DNA of 64,000 nt from NCBI RefSeq assembly GCF_000143535.2, contig NC_037311.1, positions 930,001-994,000 of the forward strand, read 5' to 3'. This document shows positions 26,001 through 38,147 of this stretch, one piece after another (the first letter of the stretch is position 1; each line of letters starts with the position of its first letter). A program made the translations under genes and the position numbers. Source of the stretch: Botrytis cinerea B05.10 (Eukaryota > Ascomycota > Leotiomycetes > Helotiales > Sclerotiniaceae). The notes beneath the pieces are model-generated. The model did no database searches. It had not been told where the DNA came from and was given only the letters and a program-made list of their open reading frames with translations.

Positions 26001-26746
26001 TCGAAGTTCTACGTCCACCAACAAGATTATTTCCCTCATCTCAATACCCAAATAGCAATCGATCAACGGCGAGAATACCATCGCTTATCGAAGCAGATTC
26101 GAGTTCTAGCGGGCATAGCGGTAGTAGTTCGACGATCCGTCATATTCCTATTGCGATTGAGCGTCAATCCTTACTTTCCGCTCATCCCTATTCCCCTCTC
26201 TCGAATCATTCACTCTCAAACTCCGAGTTTTTTCCTCTCTCTCTCCCTCCTCCTCCTCCTCCTCATCCCCAACCCATCGCCCGAAACCAAATCCAAGAAT
26301 CCCAACAACCCCATCAACAAGAAGTAGCAGAAGTAGCAGAAGAAGCAGAAGAAGCAGAAGAAGAAGACGAAGACGACTTCGCCTACGTCCTCCCGCACAA
26401 CCAGTCTCGCATCCCCCAAATCTCCACCCCCACCACGGCCAGCACACCGCCCTCTCCCCCGTACCCCGACCATCCCCATTCCCCCAACCTCTCCTTCGCC
26501 GACTCCCAACTCGACTACAACTTCGACGAAGACAGCGACGACGACGCCTACGATCGCATGGTGATGGGCTGTTATTCGCCCGTCAGCGCTAGGAGAAGGA
26601 GCATGTTTTCTAATAATCTTAATAATACTAATACGGATGGTCCGTTTGGAACCGGGAACGTGAGGGGAAGAGAGGAGCTCGAGATGAGGGGGTTGATCCA
26701 CAAGGGGAATAGTCGGAAGGCGCTGAAGTGGTTGGGTTTGGCTTGA
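23095..26746 (+). CDS. Large conserved fungal protein, unknown function
   Basis: Two exons, 23095-25211 and 25261-26746, joined by a 49-nt intron that restores RIDLRFLIASAMQ, encode about 1200 residues (about 1178 if the second ATG at 23161 is used). An ordered N-terminal segment (KLVALEGNINTITTQLRLLP to FHDIVKDGVAGLF) and an ordered central segment (FYEFSGAYTNKSMDIQNEF through LRSLLGSDLIKVAGVLDTL) flank a long Ser-rich disordered region. The C-terminus has a Pro run, a Gln/Glu-rich repeat encoded by GAAGCAGAA units and ends KALKWLGLA. No transmembrane segment is evident. Similar fungal proteins have been labelled mucin-like only because of Ser/Thr richness; I would not rely on that. Confidence 0.8.
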
Positions 26747-27331
26747 TTTGTTCTTCTCTCTTCTTTGCTGCATATTGTTATGGAGTCGAGATGACTCCTT
26801 TGATTTTTTTGTGTATCATATTGTATAATACTTGTATACTTGTATACTTTGGACCATCGAATTAATATCCGTGTCAAGCCTGTAGGAAACGGACGATGTG
26901 TTCATGCTAAATCTTATTGTATACCACCATTATTGTTATTATTATTATCATCATTATCAAGGGAGCACAGAATGTATAACATATTCACACGTCATCAAAT
27001 ATCGACACACTTGGAATGAGCACCCCAAAAGATCAAGGATGTTGTAAAGTAATTTGATTGATTATTATCCTCTACACTGCAGTTATACTACAAGAGGTTT
27101 TCCTATGCTCAAATGCCAAATGCCGAATGCCTTCCGAGTAGTAAAAGAAAAAAGCCAGTAATAGCTCCCCTTCCATCCCTTCCATCCCAACTATCTCATA
27201 ACTCACTTCTTTCATTGTCTGGTACAATCCTCCTATCCTCATGTCAATTTTAACAATTTGTTTAATCTCCTGGTACATCGTCTTCACATCGTTCGCGACT
27301 AGTATCATACAGATTACAGTAAAGAGGATAT
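26747..27331. other. Convergent intergenic spacer
   Basis: 585 bp of AT-rich DNA between the 3' ends of the large protein gene and the rhodopsin gene. Contains a TTATTATTATCATCATTATC simple-sequence patch near 26930-26960. Confidence 0.65.
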
Positions 27332-28395
27332 TTAAGCACCCTCATCATCATCGATGCGGATGGCACCCTCGCTGGACAAGCCATGGCTCCACCATCCATC
27401 AACAGATGTAGAAGCACTACCGTCATGAGCGAACAAGAGCCAAAGACCAAAAACAGGCTTGGCCAAGACATCAAGGACAGCATAAGCAATGATCTCGGCA
27501 TCAACCGACCAAGTGCGGGATCCATCACCAATACCCCAGACGATTGGGTAAAGGGTCCAGATGATCAAAGTGTAACCTGCAATAGCAGCGAAAAGCTTCG
27601 AGGTCTTGGCATCCTTGGTTGAAACGGCACGACGACCAGGGACGACAAGTTGATAGATGATGACTAAGAATGCAACACATCCCATAGCATACCATCCCCA
27701 CTTGGCAGCTCCATCATTGTGGTAGGCAGCAAAGAGACCAGTCAAAACCATGACGAGATCAGCAACGATGGTAACCAATATGTTAGCACCATTGAGACCA
27801 GCAAGGAATGAAAGATCGAGGAGGAGAAGGGGAGTAGTCAAACTCCAATCAACATAACGAGCCCAGAAAACTTGTCTATAGACGTGCTCAACAGTATCTG
27901 GGGTGTGTTCGTGGACTTCTCGTAGAATAATATGTGTAAGAGCGTTTCCGTCACCAATTGCCATTGCATAGTATGAGAGGGTGGCGAAAAGAGTGATGAA
28001 TGCAGTAAGAACATGGAAGAGGCGTTTTTGCTACAAGGCGATAGATTAGTAAATGGATTGCGTGTTTTCTAGAATCTGCGAGACACTTACCACTGGTACT
28101 CTCCAAGCCAAGTAGAAAAAGGTAAGAGTTGAGAGGAGCATGATCACAAAGACAACCTAACAAGTGATACAAATTAGCCAACGATATTGCATGTATCAGG
28201 AGAGTGATTGAGACAACTTACCCATAATGTTCTCTGGCCCGATTGACCGGCAACTTCATAAGTTGGGACATTGGGAACGACAGTGGGAATTGGGGCGACC
28301 GAGGGAGTAGCAGTCGCGGTGCTTGTTGGAAGTGGGAGAAGAGCAGTGGTTTTCTTCATAATGTCCATCTCGAGAACCTGCATTGGATCAATCAT
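27332..28395 (-). CDS. Microbial-type rhodopsin, likely light-driven proton pump
   Basis: Seven-helix retinal protein. Exons 28222-28395, 28091-28156 and 27332-28030 encode 312 residues from the ATG at 28395 (in-frame ATGs at 28383 and 28368 are alternatives). Exon 2 (66 nt) supplies most of helix A. Key residues by analogy with bacteriorhodopsin: Arg138 (R82), Asp141 (D85, proton acceptor) in RYVDWSLTTPLLLLDL, Thr145 (T89), Asp152 (D96, proton donor), Asp267 (D212) and Lys271 (K216, Schiff base) in LDVLAKPVFG. Both carboxylates of a pump are present, unlike NOP-1-type sensors that alter the donor. The N-terminus is a Pro/Thr-rich extension. Fungal relatives include Leptosphaeria rhodopsin and CarO. 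Pump activity is inference. Confidence 0.93.
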
Positions 28396-28756
28396 ATTGA
28401 TTGATGATTGATAGGATAGTGGGATCTCTCGTATGTATGTATGAATGGATGGATGTATTCAAGTCCAAGAGTTAAGAGAGTTATGTTGTGGGATGATGTT
28501 GAAGAATTGAAGAGGTGAAGAGGTGAAGAGGTGAAGATGGATCGAATCCTTTTAAGAAGTTGGGAGAAGAGATCGAATGACGAAGCTTGGAAGGAAAGAG
28601 GAGTAAAGCAGGCAGGCAGTTGGTCGCAGGTACATAACAAGGTCTAGTTAGCTAGCAAGCGATCCAAAATATGCCCCATTCAGGTTTAAGCGGTGATTAT
28701 TATTATATTGTTATATCTTATTGTGGTTAGACCGTTCTGTGTGATTGGCTGGGAGG

Positions 28757-28789
28757 GGTGAGGAGTGAGGAGTGAGGAGTGAGGAGTGA
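28757..28789. repeat. GAGGAGT tandem repeat, copy 1
   Basis: Four to five tandem GAGGAGT units, followed by GAGGAA-type purine sequence to about 28822. A second array with the same unit lies at 29112-29147. Confidence 0.9.
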
Positions 28790-29111
28790 AGAGGAAGAGG
28801 AAGAGGACGAGGAGGAGGAGGGATGGTATCGGAAAGTACGATGCACAATCCAGATTCATCCACTCTACGCTGTACCAGACACACACATGAGCATTATGTT
28901 CAAATCCAGATCCAGATCCAGATCCAGACGGCATGGCTTGGATCAGAGAAAGAGCGAGAGAAGTAGCTACATTACTACCTATCTTTCAGCCCCTACCCAG
29001 CCGCCCCATCTCAGCCACTCGCACGAATGAAGAATATGATCTCCGCGTTCCTTTTGTTTGTCAGGATGCTGATGACGTATTGATGTCATCGCAACATCGA
29101 AACATGGGGAA

Positions 29112-29147
29112 GTGAGGAGTGAGAGTGAGGAGTGAGGAGTGAGGAGG
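29112..29147. repeat. GAGGAGT tandem repeat, copy 2
   Basis: Second array of the same heptamer about 330 bp from the first, directly followed by a GGCGAAA/GGCGAGA doublet. Confidence 0.85.
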
Positions 29148-30512
29148 GAATGGCGAAAGGCGAAAGGCGAGAGGTCTTTGTGGTTTGATTGGCTCGTGGA
29201 GCTAGCTAAGTGTTGAGGTCAAAGCTCTCGTAATTCCAGCATGCATATGCTGCTTACATAAGCCACGCAAGGATCAGCTCTGGGGAAAGAATCATCTCTT
29301 GCATCTCTTACATCTCTCCCCCACCCTCCTCCAATCGGCCATGGCAAATCGAACTTTCCCATGGGAGATCGAGAGGGCCGCATCAACTTTGCATCGTCCT
29401 TCCACCGTGTTCCTCTGTATGCGACGGCGAGTGCGGAGTGTTCGTGCTTACATCACCTGACTGGGCATCTTTTATCCTTTGACCAACTTTTCGTTCCTTC
29501 TTTCTTTCTTTGGGTTTCTTTCCATCGTGTAGCCAGATACAGTCACATCACGTATTGCCCCTAGCTCGGCAGTAGTAATGATCTATGCGCGGCCGGAGGA
29601 CTAGCTCCGATCATAACTTGGTCTTTCTGTTTCAGAACGGATATACCCGGTCTAACATCACATCATCAACACCAACCGTGTGGCGGATTAATAAATGAAT
29701 ATATCACCAGTTGTTGCCTCCCCATTCTCGCTTTGCAACAACGTGCATCGGGAGTGCGCCGATTTGATTTGATACACCATTGTTCGAATAAAGAAAGTGA
29801 AGTATCACGTATATCAGAATATGTCTTGTGCGGTCGCACATCATTTCTTTTTTAATTTGCTTCCCGCAAGTCATACTTCGACGTCGGGCAAGCAGTTCTC
29901 TTTGTGGGATTGACTGAGAGTGCGTGAGTGAGAGTGACAGAGTGAGTGACTGAGAATGACAGAGTGATTGATTGCATCGTGTGAGGTAAGCCAAAGCTAC
30001 AGTTGCTGCTACCATTTATTGGTGCTGCTCTTCCATCTACTGACTACACGTTCAAGTGGAAATCCACGTTGGTACTATCCACAGCATCAGTATACATGCA
30101 TGTGTGGTGTGTTGCAAGGCTTGGAAGTGAATGAGGGTGTGACAGCACGTGATCGATGATGTTGCAAATTACAACTCAATACTTCCTAACACAATGCACA
30201 AATGTGTACTTGCATACATAAATCTATCACAATGTCTGCATAAGCATTTCGCTTGATTGCGCCTGAGGAGTGTGATTACAAAGCTGTAATGTTCTCTATA
30301 ATAACTCACGCGACCCATCTCTTCCTCTCTCTCCGTTCCCCTACTATAACTTTTGAGGAGAGTTCTACAGTTCTGTGATATGTGATGTGTGAATCTCTTG
30401 AGAACCGAGATTTTGATCCCAATTTGCTTACTTGACACTTCTCGTACGCAACAACGATCAAATATACCAGGCAAGATGTCTCGACCGTTTCCCGGGTGGC
30501 AACAATCTAGAT

Positions 30513-30905
30513 ATGACCAACATCAAGGAACTAAAGCCATCGAACACAAAAGATAAAGGTTCTCGAATAAGAACAATCTGGTCAGCTCTCTCTCCACAAG
30601 AATTCTACATCAAAGCACCAAGTCCTGGGGCATACGAGGATACTCACGGAGTAGATATAAGTGAACTCCTCAAACCTCATACATACCTCAATCATTTTCT
30701 TGTATAAAGAACATCCAGACGCCAGCGGACGAGTATCGGTATTTGTTTCATACGATTTACATATAAATCAACACGTCAACAAAAGGTTGATCTAGGTCAT
30801 TTAAACAAATCCGAGCTTCTTCTCCGTGGCCGTCTAGCATTTGACGATTCATCATTCTACAAAACAGTCTTTGTGTGGAACATTCGTGGGTATTATGCAT
30901 CTTAA
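30513..30905 (+). CDS. Possible small gene of unknown function
   Basis: Tentative. ATG 30513 opens a frame (MTNIKELKPSNTKDKG...) that, after an 84-nt GT-AG intron (30702-30785), continues in frame as VDLGHLNKSELLLRGRLAFD to a stop at 30905: 102 residues. The unspliced frame has only one stop over about 470 nt, which lies inside the proposed intron. The composition looks coding (charged, few rare residues), unlike the repeat-derived frames around it. Against it: weak donor and branch context, no family recognised, isolated position. It may instead be a decayed gene. Confidence 0.28.
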
Positions 30906-31440
30906 CTCACTGAGTGGGCATGATCATAACGATATCCATCTCACGAGTATCGTGTTCGAAGAAATCGCTACATCAGTCAGTTGTTGTAGATTTTGATAGC
31001 TGCAGAAAGATTAAAGAGTCATTTTTGAAAGGGTCAAAGAATAAGAATATGTAGATGGCGTGATATGGATGGGATGACGGCGATGGTAAATGATCATCTG
31101 GATTTTTGTAGATGGAGAATTGCACGGTTGGCTAAGGGGGAAATTGACAAAGGGATTTCTGGAGAAGGACTCGTAGGTGAATGGGGAGAGTGGATGAGAA
31201 GAGCGAATTGATTCGAGTTGGATAGATACCGAGAAGATGATAGGGGGTTTCTTTTTGAGTGGAATGTTGGGGATGAGTGTATGGGGATAGGTAGGAGGTG
31301 TGTGGATGTTGGTCTTGGTCTTGGTCTTCATCTTCATCTTCATGTTTGTGAGAAGAAATAGAAGTGTAGAAATTTTGCAGCAGGATTGATGTGAGAAGTT
31401 GTTAGATTGGATTTGATTAGATGGTATCGTATTTTTTGAA

Positions 31441-31473
31441 GGGGAATGGGAATGGGAATGGGAATGGGAATGG
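31441..31473. repeat. GGGAAT hexanucleotide repeat
   Basis: Five tandem GGGAAT units, read directly. Confidence 0.9.
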
Positions 31474-31530
31474 AAATATATTATATATCATAATTACCTC
31501 ATTACCTCATTACTTCATCATCATCATCAT

Positions 31531-31582
31531 CTTCTTCTTCTTCTTCTTCTTCTTCTTCTTCTTCTTCTTCTTCTTCTTCTTC
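31531..31582. repeat. CTT trinucleotide microsatellite
   Basis: About 17 uninterrupted CTT units, preceded by a short ATC run; the longest pure microsatellite in the window. The poly-Phe frame across it is an artefact. Confidence 0.95.
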
Positions 31583-32255
31583 TCATCTCTTACAAACAAC
31601 AAACTCGGAATGAGGTGAGGGAAATAGAAGGGAAGGGAAGGGGAATGAAAGGGAATATAGATTTCTTCGGGTAGATAGATCGTAGATCGTAGGTCGATGT
31701 GTGAATATATATGTACGTTGGATAGCTACATATCTGTATCTGTATGTATGGAAGCTTAGTTTGTATGTGTAGGTATGTGTGTGTGTGTATGCACTTTGAG
31801 ATGTAGAATGGGATATGGGATATGGGATGCTTGGTATGTATGGTATAGTTCAGTTTAGTCCAATCCAGTTTTGGATATTAAATGAATAGATGAATAAATA
31901 GCAGGAGAGGAGAGAGAGGGGGAAAAAAAAAGGAGATATAAGGTATAAGATATAAAATCTCACTACGAATCTCGTATTACTATCAAGTATTATTATTGGT
32001 TATCTATCTAATCTCACCCTACACAAGTTTAAGAGATTGGTTAATACTCAATACTCAATACTCAATACTCAATATTTAATAATACTTAATTTAAGATCAG
32101 ATCTGTATTCGGAATCTCTCTCTTCCCCCCCGTCCCCACCCCTCTTTTGTTCATTCTTCTTCTTCATCTTCTTCATCTCTCAATTCTCGCTTCCCGCTTC
32201 TCGCCTCTCGTCAATCATCTCCCATCCCCCCATGATGAAGTCCCACGAATCTCGC

Positions 32256-32300
32256 ATCTCATCTCATCTCGTCTCATCTCATCTCATCTCATCTCATCTC
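32256..32300. repeat. CATCT pentanucleotide repeat
   Basis: Tandem ATCTC units with one GTCTC variant. A related AATACTC repeat lies at 32043-32074. Confidence 0.88.
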
Positions 32301-33495
32301 TATATTGATAATCCGGAATGCGGAATCCAAATACCAACCATCTAATGCTCAGATCTTATAATTAGATAGAATTCGAAGTGCGAAATATTTCTCACTTCCT
32401 CGATTTCAATTTATATATAATATGACATAATAAAATAAATATAATCCAATACGTATTTACGTAATGAATGTACTTATTATAGATTGTAATTTGGTGTCTC
32501 TATTTATGTTCATGTTCATGTTCATACTTATCTCTCTCTCTCTCTCCGTCTAATCCCATTACTACAGAGCATGAGAATGAATGGAAAAGAATAAAGGAAA
32601 AGAAATGAAGAGAAGAGAAGAAAAGAAATAAAGATTCCAATTTCAAGATCTTCATTGATTGATACACCCATCCAATTACATATATTTTCTTTCTCGAACT
32701 CGCATAGCCATATCCATATTCATAACCCATAAGCTCCTCCTTTTACAATCTCCATAATCAAAAGCCATGTAAAGATAACTCGGGAGGAGGATTCATCTTA
32801 TTTCAACTATGAGGATTGATAGATAGATGTGAGTATAGATTGTATGGTATACACTATATATCTACATTCGTTGATTCATCTCATAACCCTCGCCGTACTT
32901 TCACCACCCACCTTTACTTCCATTCTGCTTCTCTCATCTCATCTCACATCTTTCCTCTTTTCCTATTATCTCATCTCATCTTCTCTCTCTCCTTTCATCT
33001 CCTACATAAACCCACCCACTCAACTACCATCCCTCTCTCATCTCACGCTCCCCAACACCAACACCCACATTTATCTCATACTAACAGACAAACAAACAAG
33101 ACCAAATTAAATTAAATTAATATTCCACACTCCTATCTCAACCCATTCAACTTTTTTAATAACCTATCCTACTCCATTCATCCATTCCTTTTCTTTCCTC
33201 TGCCTTCCCTATCCCATCCCGAAAGTACAGTGCAGTGCAAGTAACAACAAAAAAAAACTCCTTTTATGCATCGCACGTAGCAAGTAAGCAAATCAGCCAC
33301 CCGCCTCGCCTGGTAGGTAAATAACAAATCTCGCCTCCCTTATGTAAGTATGCACTTCTTCGCTTGCTTCTTTTCAATTTTCTCCCGACCTTGTAGTATG
33401 CACCCATGTAACCATGCGACTCCATTCTTCCATGTCCGAAATTAGAATTAGAACACATATATAACAACCTCCCCGTTCCTTCCTCACGGATACCC

Positions 33496-35180
33496 TCACC
33501 CCCCAACCTCCCGATCCAGTAACCCTCCCAGCATCTCTAACGCTCTCTCACTCCCCTCAACACTTAACACCACTGCGCCCGCCCGCGCCGTACTTAAATA
33601 CGATAATTCTCTTCCAAATACACATCCGCCTTCTTCCTCCGGGCGATCATTCATGCGCATTTCATCGACCAACTTCCCCGCCACGCCACACACAATCCCG
33701 GTACTTTCCAACGGTAAATCCACCAGATCAAGGAAAATCGGCACAAGATCCCCATCCGTATCTCCCTGAATTGAGTTTCCGAAGAGAGGGAGGAGAGATT
33801 TGTCGAGGAGGAGAGAAGAGCCTTCTTCGAGGGAGATGGTGAGGGAGAGGAAAGTGGGTTGATGTAACAGCGCTGAGATGATGGAGATGTAGAGACGGGT
33901 GTTGAGTTTATCGAGGGGGGAGGAGGTATGCGTACCATTTCCGTTCCCGTTTGAGATGGGACGATCTTCCATTTCGCGGTCGCGACCAGAACATTGAATG
34001 AGGTGGAGTCCAGGCTGCACGAACGGTTTTACGTTTCTCCGCTTGAGATGTTTAAAGGTGCGGGCTTGGAGCTCGGCGATGTTGGAGGGGGGAGGAGTGG
34101 ATGGCGGGTTGGAGTTGGAACTAGGGCCTCGGGAGTGAGATGTTGGGGTTGGGACGACGTAGGCGGATTCTTCTTCGGAAAATTCAAAGCCGCGAGAGAG
34201 AAGGGTTTGGCCAACTTTATGGCGGTCTTTGGAGGGAACAAGGATGAAATCTGTGAAGTAGGTTGTGATGAAGAAAATGGGAACGCCGGCCATGGCTATT
34301 GACAATATATTAGTATTTGGATAGGGCCAAACAATCAGTCAAAGAATGAATATATGGTATGAACTTACCGAGAGGTGAGGTGAGATCCATGACCCTTTGG
34401 CCTGCATCAGTACCAGTGCTGTCTACAGAGAAAACAATGTAGGTATCTGTTGATATCTGAACCTGATTGTTTTCATCGTTGGGCAAAGCATCGACAATTG
34501 GTTGAAAGACAGTTTCCGCCCAAGACTTATGACAGACAACTGAGCATTCAATTGGGGTTACACTGATGTTAAGAAAACCATGTTCTTCATCAAACACTAT
34601 ACTTTCTCCTTCATCTTCATTCTCAGCTGCTGGGTCTGCTTCCTTATATGGCAGCAAAACTCTCAAGATTGGTTGCAACAGCAAAGAGTATAGAGGTAGT
34701 GGTATATGGATTAGGCTGAATTCGCCTTTCTGGTATAGATTAGTAATTGTTTGAAGAGTGCGTGGATTGTTTGGAGTGTCATTATCATAGAGTTTGAACA
34801 ATTCCGTGATAGCTACATTGACAAGGAGGTGTAGATGATAAGGAAAGAAAGCAAGAAGGGTATTTATGCGAGAGCTTTGTTATTGTCTGAAGTTAATCTC
34901 GAACCTGATCTCGGGACGAAAGTATTCATATTCTTTGAAGGAGAGAGAAACAATAATCGCTTTCTCCTCAAATCTCAAGTGAATTTGAAAACGGGTGGTG
35001 GTGACTCTCGACTAAAGTACATCATAGCTTTGCATCGAGACACCATTGAGATGTATTTACCCTCCAGCCCCTATACAAGCGACAACCCGACAATAACATG
35101 CTACTTCCCATTCTCTGTTGACTTTCCAAGAACTAATTGAATAAAAGTGTACTCACAATAAATGATATTTGAGCATTCAT
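33496..35180 (-). CDS. CASTOR-like ACT-domain protein
   Basis: Exons 35157-35180 (24 nt, MNAQISFI), 34369-34729 and 33496-34295 encode 394 residues. The opening MNAQISFIKGEFSLIHIPL is restored only by splicing out a 427-nt intron (34730-35156), whose 3' end TACTAATCTATACCAG is a good branch/acceptor. Two ACT-type regions: residues about 5-150 and a second beginning at SPLAMAGVPIFFITTYFTDF, the segment that in CASTOR proteins forms the amino-acid pocket between ACT domains. A Ser/Pro-rich insert (GPSSNSNPPSTPPPSN) and a glycine/Asn loop interrupt the C-terminal half. Animal CASTOR1 senses arginine upstream of TORC1; whether the fungal protein binds an amino acid is unknown. Family level assignment is moderately firm, function is inference. 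Confidence 0.75.
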
Positions 35181-38147
35181 AATGCTTTTCGTTTCTCCAG
35201 TTTTCGGCTTCCCCGCCGTCGGTACAATGCCAGGGATTGATGCAAGCCGACCCTCGTGGGCTATAGTACCTTGCAGCCACCCGAAGCAAGAGAACCAAAG
35301 CAAGACAACGAGACTTGGAAGTTTCGAATTCCCGAAAGAAACCTGTCCTCAATCGAGAGAGTTTGTTTTGAGTTGACGGGGCTTCAAATCAATTGGTTGA
35401 TGTATTTAATGTTCGAAATTGAATGAAGAGAATATGTTCCCAGATGAAAATGAGACGAACAAAGGAGGCGCTTTCTCCAATCAATTGAGAAAGGTCAACA
35501 ACTCAGATGATCTATCCACAAATGCATCCCCCTTCCTATACAGTCGAAATTCCACGCGCAATAAGACAAATGCAGAACCTTTGTCTCGATTCAGCTGAAC
35601 GTTGGCCAAAACCAAAAGTGTGAATTTCTCTGTTTGGGGGGTCGGTGGAGGGTTTTATTCTTTTCGCAAAAAGACAGTAGTTATTCAGGGACTCTAGGGT
35701 GGTATTGAAAGTGCTTAACTGGAAGCTCTATCTCCTGCATGAGCCACAAATGAAGCAACAAATGATGATGTGGGGGTGCCTTCGGACGATATAAATTTTG
35801 TTGGAGCGGTTCTTTTGGCACTTTTTAGCTGCAAAATTCCTGCAATAAGCCGAACCAAAGGCAAGAGGGGAGGCTCAATATAAAGACGAGACTTGGATTG
35901 GATTGGACGGGACTGGATGTATGGCAGGTATGGATGTGGCAAGTATGGATATGGTTGGTAGTAATAGCAATCTTGCTTGCATGCGTAGAGGGGCGGGGAC
36001 TTATAAGATGCTTTCCCGAGCGGAGAGTTTTCTATGAATTGTACGAACTTGGTATGTGTAGTGCGTGGACGGTCGGCTGTACACCAAGGGTATATGGGCA
36101 AGGTACTGGTGTGTGGGTTCTACAACGTCTTCCTTGGGTCCTTCTGGTGTAAGTGCGTTCCGAGGATTGGTATTGGTATTGTGGTAGAATGCGACGGGAT
36201 ATGCAAGATGGCTTGTCAAGGTTACTGGCGTCCTATGGAAGGGGGAGGAAAACTCTTATATTGGCTCTCCTGCAGCAATTGCCAGCTCAGATAGAATGGA
36301 AAAATGCGAATAAAAATGGGAAGCAGAAATGAATTGGCAAATAGGATGTCCAAGTGAAGAACGTATGCAAATCTGCTCTCTTTGTTCTCATCGAGTCATC
36401 AGATAACTTTGGACAAGACAATAAGACTCATTCTTGCAATCATCCATCGTGGACATTATCAAATGGAGCGGATTGTAAAGAGCCGGAAAGCGGGACCGGT
36501 CCATAATCGTTTTGGTCCCTTGAGCCTTGGGTCGTTGATAAGGAGGAAGAGAAGTAGCACGAATGGCTTTAGTGAAGCATGATATCTCCATTCGTTCACT
36601 AATTGATTGTACTAAGGCGACTAGAGTGGGATGGGTGGTTGAATTGAGGTGATGGAGATGGCTGAGATTAGATGAGGCCAAAAGTTGTCACTCCCTTGCG
36701 AGAACTAGTTTGCCTTCATTGGGACATTGGGCCCTCGGTGGTTGGAACTAATGATTCTAGATATGGATAGCCAAGCTCCTCCCATCCTATCCTCGCTCGC
36801 AAGAACAAGAACATCATCTCTCGCCCCATGCACGAGCGAGAAGTCTTTGGATCATGATACTCAACTACGTGAGACGGCGTGAGTAAGCTGGTCACAAGGC
36901 TGAGGAAAGAGAGGAAAGAGGAAAGACGCAGGACAAAGGTACCAAGTAACTATCTCCTTCCCATGGACAGAATCAGAATCACATATCATGTGAATACCAC
37001 ACCACACCACACACGCACACCATGCCTACCCAACCAAGCATGATGGCAATTCAAACCCGTTAGATAATGCTTTGCAGTGGATGGTGTACACCACGAGTAG
37101 CACGTATCCAGGTATTAATAGACGGCATACAGATTTTACATGTACGCCCACCTCAAAACATCATAGTCTGCTGCATACAATATGGGGAAGTGCTACAGTC
37201 TACAGATAGGTCCAACCGCGGCGTCGATTATATGTCGAGGGGACAAGATGGTAATGCCAGATACTTGTCACGGTATCACCACATTCAAATTGGATGATAT
37301 CCCCACGCTCCATGCCATCCAGGTCAGTCAATACATCGCCACGAAAGCCATCACAACATGCGCGAGCATATTCGGATATGTGTATATTGGTGGAATGGGA
37401 ACTGTACAACCCAAGGCATATACTACCCGCTGCTACTGCCGACAGTCCAACCATTAAAAAATTGAATCTCGATGGCCACACATTGAAATCAAAAAAGCGT
37501 CGAGTCTGATGACAAAGATCTGACTGCCGACACAAACTTCTACCTATCACTGCTTGACCCTGATGTTGTGAGAATGCCCGTGAAAAACCATGACTGAAAC
37601 TTCTGACATTATTTTTTCTCTCAACGCAATTGCCGCCCCGCTGATAGATAGGGAAAACGGAGGCATTATGGTTTCATTTGTCCTCCCGACATCTTTGTCC
37701 CGGGAGTGAGACCGAAAGTCCTAGAATGGGTGGCTATCGCCTCTGCCCGTACACATTATCTTGAGGCTTGGTCAAACAGGTTTCTCAACCATCAGCTGTC
37801 AATGGGTAACATATCAGATGTTGAATAACATGATTTAGGTCTACGTCACACTTGATTGTTATCATATCACTTCTCGCATTCACTTCTTACAATTCGGAAA
37901 AATCTATGCGAGCCTCCCTCCTAGAATCATGCGCATTGACCATTCATCGGTTAGATGCGGTGCACAAGGAGACAATGCAATATTAGCATTTGTTGGATCA
38001 TGGTATAATTTTTATATGCTATTGTTTTTGCAGCAGGGTACTCCGCTTTTTGATGACGATGCGTGGGGGCTTCATATAACCACACAATTTCCTCCCAATA
38101 CATTCAACGGGAAATAAAATGTTAATCATGTGTGAAAACTTCATGAA
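35181..38147. other. Three-kb intergenic region
   Basis: Lies between the CASTOR-like gene start and the CID gene stop. Several short frames occur, including a 128-codon minus frame at 35715-36101, but that one has no ATG and none shows a domain. It holds the CASTOR-like promoter; no repeat or RNA gene seen. Confidence 0.55.

Larger units (their letters stand above)
28396..33495. other. Five-kb microsatellite-rich spacer
   Basis: Between the rhodopsin start and the CASTOR-like gene stop. It contains many simple repeats (separately listed), a CT-rich block at about 32880-33120 and the rhodopsin promoter. Apart from the possible small gene at 30513-30905, no frame is supported. Confidence 0.6.

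Noticed and set aside
26148..26773. Minus frames opposite the large unknown protein
   Set aside because: Poly-Leu and poly-Glu runs are antisense of the Gln/Glu and Pro repeats.
31421..31618. Frame with a poly-Phe run
   Set aside because: Produced by the CTT microsatellite.
35715..36101. 128-codon minus frame
   Set aside because: Begins at TTG and shows no conserved motif.
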